A stretch of 28,155 bases of DNA from a virus. This document shows, in pieces, positions 24,971 to 28,155 of this stretch. A program made the translations under genes and the position numbers. The notes under the pieces were generated by a model. It made no database searches. It was not told the DNA's origin and saw nothing but the letters and a program-made list of their open reading frames with translations. The DNA lies in IMG/VR virus record IMGVR_UViG_3300048121_001213, positions 1 through 28,155 of that record. One strand, given 5' to 3'. How positions within the stretch are numbered: the stretch's first letter is position 1; the number at the start of each line of letters is the position of its first letter.

Positions 24971-26461
24971 TTACCCTATCAGATACCCTGAGAAGTGTGA
25001 GTAAGCAACACCAGCTGATGTGTGTAATTGACCACCACTAGCACCTGATCCTTCAACATGAACATAATCATTAACAGACATCGCAAGTGTGGTAGTAAAT
25101 CCTACACGATTATATTCGTTATGACTACTACTAGCACGAGTGTTTCTATACTCAAAATTAACACTTCCATTTAAATATAAATATAAGTGAGTGGTGCCAC
25201 CTGTACCTGATTTATGCCAATGATATGTAGTAAATGTATACAACCCAGTAACAGGTGCAGTAAATCTGTGATTAGCCGTATTAAAGTTAGTTGCACGATC
25301 ATATAGATTACTATTATACGGAATTATTGTCTTTGTAGTAATATCAAGACTGCTTGTAGTAGACGCAACAAAAGCGGGTTGAGCAGGAGTAGTAATTGCA
25401 CCAGTGTCAGTAATCTCCATATGCTTGGTTAAAGCAGTTCCAGTGTGTTTATAAAAGGAGTGGCTGGCACCAGTATAATATTGCATTTCACCTGAACCTA
25501 ATCCTATACCACCTTTCCAATTTGGTTCGTCATATACAGCTAATTTATTAGGACCCATAATAGCAGGATTACTAAAAACAGAAGAATTAAAGTGCGCTCC
25601 ATCTGTTTCAAATCGTTTAAAATCAGAACTATTAGCAGCACTAGTATAGCTACTGGTATTAGCGCCACCTCCGCCTCCTAGAACAACATCACTTGAAATT
25701 ACGTTAAGAGTACCGGAAGAATTAATTTTCATACGTTCTGTATATGCTGAACCATCAGAAACTGAAACATGACCGTAAGATAAAGACGCACCATCATTAG
25801 TAAACATCCTATGCACACCAGCAACAATGCCCAAACCGCTTACTACGTTTCCATCTTCATATGTATGTATTGTTTGCCCATTAGATGGAATATAATTACC
25901 AAAAGATAAACGTGCGGCTGAAGAACTAGTCCCAATACCAACGTTGCCTGATGAGTCTATTCGCATACGTTCTGTGCTGTTTACTCTAAAAGCTAAACTA
26001 TTGTCATTATTGTCGTATCGAATCTGTCCTACAGAATCTGCATCACTGTCACCAAATAATATAATTGCTGGCTGCGTATTAGCAGAAATTATGGATACTG
26101 TGCCTCTCGAAGTAGTGTCTGAGACAGTAAGTGTTCTACTAAGCGAACTCGTCCCAATACCAACGTTGCCTGATGAGTCTATTCGCATACGTTCTGCGTT
26201 GTTCGTCCAGAATTGCATTGCGTCTGAACTATTATCGTATCGAATACGACCAATATCTACATCATCAGTATCGCCAAAGTCGATGCCAGCTTTATTAGTA
26301 TTCCCACCGTTAACACGAATTAATGAGAACGTACTGCCTTTAACTTCAAGCTGTGTACTAGGCGAACTCGTCCCAATACCAACACGGCCACTGGAATCAA
26401 TGGTTATATCTGGACTTGCACTATCTGCATGTTGTAAGTGTTCTAGTACTAGTGTTGTCAT
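24971..26461 (-). CDS. Tail fibre with C1q-like head, second of a tandem set (cassette A)
   Basis: The product has 496 residues. The N-terminal cap (M-T-T-L-V-L-E-H-L-Q-H-A-D) matches the fibre at 16847-18379. Three shaft repeats occur (V-G-I-G-T-S-S-P-S-T-Q-L-E-V, V-G-I-G-T-S-S-L-S-R-T-L-T-V and V-G-I-G-T-S-S-S-A-A-R-L-S-F). The first two are separated by a 74-residue unit that recurs as a tandem duplication, with 46 bases identical at DNA level. The C1q-like head contains N-H-R-F-T-A-P-V-T-G-L-Y-T-F and L-Y-L-Y-L-N-G and ends S-H-F-S-G-Y-L-I-G. A perfect T4 late box (TATAAATA) lies 29 bases before the ATG, and a weak SD (GGA) precedes the start. Confidence 0.85.
   Translation of the reverse strand: MTTLVLEHLQHADSASPDITIDSSGRVGIGTSSPSTQLEVKGSTFSLIRVNGGNTNKAGIDFGDTDDVDIGRIRYDNSSDAMQFWTNNAERMRIDSSGNVGIGTSSLSRTLTVSDTTSRGTVSIISANTQPAIILFGDSDADSVGQIRYDNNDNSLAFRVNSTERMRIDSSGNVGIGTSSSAARLSFGNYIPSNGQTIHTYEDGNVVSGLGIVAGVHRMFTNDGASLSYGHVSVSDGSAYTERMKINSSGTLNVISSDVVLGGGGGANTSSYTSAANSSDFKRFETDGAHFNSSVFSNPAIMGPNKLAVYDEPNWKGGIGLGSGEMQYYTGASHSFYKHTGTALTKHMEITDTGAITTPAQPAFVASTTSSLDITTKTIIPYNSNLYDRATNFNTANHRFTAPVTGLYTFTTYHWHKSGTGGTTHLYLYLNGSVNFEYRNTRASSSHNEYNRVGFTTTLAMSVNDYVHVEGSGASGGQLHTSAGVAYSHFSGYLIG
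25929..26196 (-). repeat. Pair of identical 46-base repeats marking a 74-codon internal duplication
   Basis: Bases 25929-25974 and 26151-26196 are identical and lie exactly 222 bases (74 codons) apart in frame. They encode E-R-M-R-I-D-S-S-G-N-V-G-I-G-T. The spacers are diverged copies (I-R-Y-D-N recurs in both). Confidence 0.8.
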
Positions 26462-26489
26462 TTATTTTTCCAATTGCATTTGTTTATCA

Positions 26490-26497
26490 TATTTATA
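26490..26497 (-). promoter_or_regulatory. T4-type late promoter box TATAAATA
   Basis: TATAAATA on the minus strand is an exact match to the T4 late consensus. It lies in the 42-base gap between two cassette A fibre genes, 28 bases before the ATG at 26461. No leader hairpin of the type seen at 417-445 is present here. Confidence 0.7.
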
Positions 26498-26503
26498 ATA
26501 TTC

Positions 26504-28155
26504 TTATCCTATTAAATGTCCGCCAAAATAATTGCTGGCATTTGCATGGAGGTCTATACCCGCGTTATAAATTTGTATATAATCAAATTTATTTAATCCA
26601 ACAGTAGCCGTTAACACCATTGTTGGACCATAACCAGTACTTCTGTGTTGATGGTAGTTTCTTATCTCATATCCACTAAATGAATAACTTCCGTTTTTAT
26701 AAAATGAAATCTGACCTGTTCCATTACTGGATTGATCTATAAATGTATGAAAATGAAAATGATAAACACCAGCAACTGGAGCTGTAAACCGGTTATTAGT
26801 TGTAGAAAAATGATTACCTTGATTTAGAATTGTATGAGTAAAATCTAAATAACCACCTGAATTACTATTAGAAGCACCTTGTGCTAATGCTTGAAAGGCT
26901 GGATGATTGGGTTTTGTGATATAACCTTCGGCACTAATCTTCATACGTTCTGTAAATCCAACATGTGTGCTAGGACTAGATGCTGTACCAAAAACTAATT
27001 GCGAGCCATCATCATAACTAACTGTAGCTTGACTATTATTTTCAACATTTATTCCAAATTGACCACTTCCACTCGCAACACCAGTTCTTTCAACAGCAAA
27101 TATATTATTAGCACTTTGAGAAACAGTTAAAGTAGCGTTAGGCGATGCCGTGCCAATACCAACATCACCAGTTGATGTAATTCTAACTCTTCTAGTACCA
27201 TTAGAATAAAGATCAACTGGATGGTTGGTACTGCCACCCATTCTTATATCAGTACCTTGAACTGTTTGCATAAACGCAACTGTACTAAGATCAGCTGATC
27301 TTACTTGAAGACTAGTGTGTGCTGTACCAGTAAATGTTGGATTACCTGATGTGTCAATTATAAGTCTGTCACCGTCTCCAACGCCAGTACCAGTATCACT
27401 AATTCTAAAACTATTGTCAGAACTCTCAATTCCCATGAAGAAACTTTGACCGCTTCGATTGAATTTAATGGATGCATCACCAGTACTTGTATTCTGTAAA
27501 AGCATCTGTGCATTATCAGATGATGCAATATGTAAAGCGTTTTCTGGACTCGTCGTCCCAATACCCACTCGTCCATCTTCGTGCCACGACATAGCTCGTG
27601 TTCCACCAGAAATACCTACGTCTAAGTAGTCATCAGATCCAGAGCCACTTCGTGCGTCCCAACTCCAGCTTTCGTTTCCAGTATGATTTACAGTTATGTA
27701 AGAACCACCACCAGAATTAACTTGAAAATTTTGTACACCTGTAACTTTTACAGTTCCATTTACATGTAAAGTTTCACTAGGAGAACTAGTCCCAATGCCA
27801 ACTTTTCCGTCACCCTTGATAATCATCATATCAGATGTGCCACTATTAGAAGTAACTTTGAAAGGAGTATTAGTAGCAGTATTCCAACGAGTGTCTACCC
27901 ATAAGCCATCTGATGCATCAGCATAAGCATTTCCTACCGTACCTGCAGAATTACCATCATTCTCTACTTTCATTACAAAGGAATCTACATCAGTTATAAC
28001 TGATAATTTATGAGAAGGTGAACTTGTCCCAATGCCAACGTTACCGCTACTATCTGTTACAACTATTTTATCCAATGCTATAGTATTTGACCCTGCCACA
28101 TCAGGCACAGTTAAATCATAATGTCCGCTTGTGTTTCCACTTACTCTTATACTAC
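26504..28155 (-). CDS. Tail fibre with C1q-like head, first of a tandem set (cassette A, 5' end just outside window)
   Basis: An internal GTG at 28108 could be mistaken for the start, but the frame is open to the window edge. The extra residues (S-I-R-V-S-G-N-T-S-G-H-Y-D-L-T-V) align with the first residues of the S74 fibre (D-L-R-I-K-G-D-V-S-G-Y-V-D-L), so only a few residues are missing. Both continue P-D-V-A-G-S-[NT]-T-I. At least four shaft repeats occur (for example V-G-I-G-T-S-S-P-S-H-K-L-S-V, V-G-I-G-T-T-S-P-E-N-A-L-H-I). The last 137 residues or so are C1q-like: N-H-P-A-F-Q-A, N-N-R-F-T-A-P-V-A-G-V-Y-H-F, I-S-F-Y-K-N-G, and the end N-Y-F-G-G-H-L-I-G. It is a trimeric fibre with probable receptor-binding head. 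Confidence 0.85.
   Translation of the reverse strand, partial: SIRVSGNTSGHYDLTVPDVAGSNTIALDKIVVTDSSGNVGIGTSSPSHKLSVITDVDSFVMKVENDGNSAGTVGNAYADASDGLWVDTRWNTATNTPFKVTSNSGTSDMMIIKGDGKVGIGTSSPSETLHVNGTVKVTGVQNFQVNSGGGSYITVNHTGNESWSWDARSGSGSDDYLDVGISGGTRAMSWHEDGRVGIGTTSPENALHIASSDNAQMLLQNTSTGDASIKFNRSGQSFFMGIESSDNSFRISDTGTGVGDGDRLIIDTSGNPTFTGTAHTSLQVRSADLSTVAFMQTVQGTDIRMGGSTNHPVDLYSNGTRRVRITSTGDVGIGTASPNATLTVSQSANNIFAVERTGVASGSGQFGINVENNSQATVSYDDGSQLVFGTASSPSTHVGFTERMKISAEGYITKPNHPAFQALAQGASNSNSGGYLDFTHTILNQGNHFSTTNNRFTAPVAGVYHFHFHTFIDQSSNGTGQISFYKNGSYSFSGYEIRNYHQHRSTGYGPTMVLTATVGLNKFDYIQIYNAGIDLHANASNYFGGHLIG

Noticed and set aside
25944-26498. 184-codon open frame on the plus strand, and many shorter plus-strand frames
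   Set aside because: They are antisense to clear fibre genes, follow their repeat periodicity, and have no SD or recognisable product.
1-28155. Diversity-generating retroelement for the variable fibre heads
   Set aside because: I saw no reverse transcriptase, no template/variable repeat pair and no C-type lectin variable region in the window.
1-28155. CRISPR array suggested by recurring short sequences
   Set aside because: The recurring short strings encode the G-N-V-G-I-G-T fibre repeat in frame, with irregular spacing and coding spacers.

Overview
The window is a 28 kb block of structural genes from a tailed phage. It is most likely a marine T4-like myovirus infecting an alphaproteobacterium such as Pelagibacter, or a cyanobacterium. 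Every convincing gene is on the minus strand, so transcription runs from the right edge to the left edge. The DNA is AT-rich. The proteins are long, low in cysteine and rich in Gly, Thr, Asn and Ser. Nine of them carry the beta-rich repeat G-[NKR]-V-G-I-G-T-x-x-P-x-x-x-L-x-V typical of phage fibres. T4-type late promoter boxes (NATAAATA) lie in front of several genes. There are no enzymes of DNA metabolism, no tRNA, no CRISPR array, no insertion sequence and no gene-free stretch over 100 bases. The host assignment is inference; the phage-fibre nature is clear.

The genes read as successive adhesin cassettes, listed here in transcription order. Cassette A (right edge to 23456) has three consecutive fibres, each ending in a C1q-like head and a G-[HY]-L-I-G tail. 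Cassette B (23412 to 15395) has a 741-residue leader protein, an S74-chaperone fibre, a fibre-tip protein, a tail-assembly chaperone, a small conserved protein behind its own late promoter, and two more fibres. Cassette C (15339 to 7300) has a 1340-residue leader with carbohydrate-binding-like and concanavalin-like domains, two further glycan-binding-type proteins and a small acidic protein. Cassette D (7214 to 457) has a 1331-residue leader with a fused S74 chaperone, a fibre with a fibrinogen-like C-terminus and a second tail-assembly chaperone. Cassette E begins at 419 and runs off the left edge.

The leaders of B, C, D and E are paralogues. All share the segment just after the N-terminus. 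In B, C and D, where it can be seen, they also share a cupredoxin-like domain with an apparently complete type-1 copper ligand set (His, Cys, His, Met) and a block of [DE]-x-[TS]-E-G-[ST] repeats. Each leader is preceded by the same element of about 42 bases: a GATAAATA late promoter, an inverted repeat with a Shine-Dalgarno sequence in its loop, and the start codon directly after the stem. This four-fold repeated promoter/hairpin/leader unit is the most striking feature. It suggests coordinated, possibly translationally gated expression of several adhesin sets, and it gives long homologies through which cassettes could be gained, lost or exchanged.
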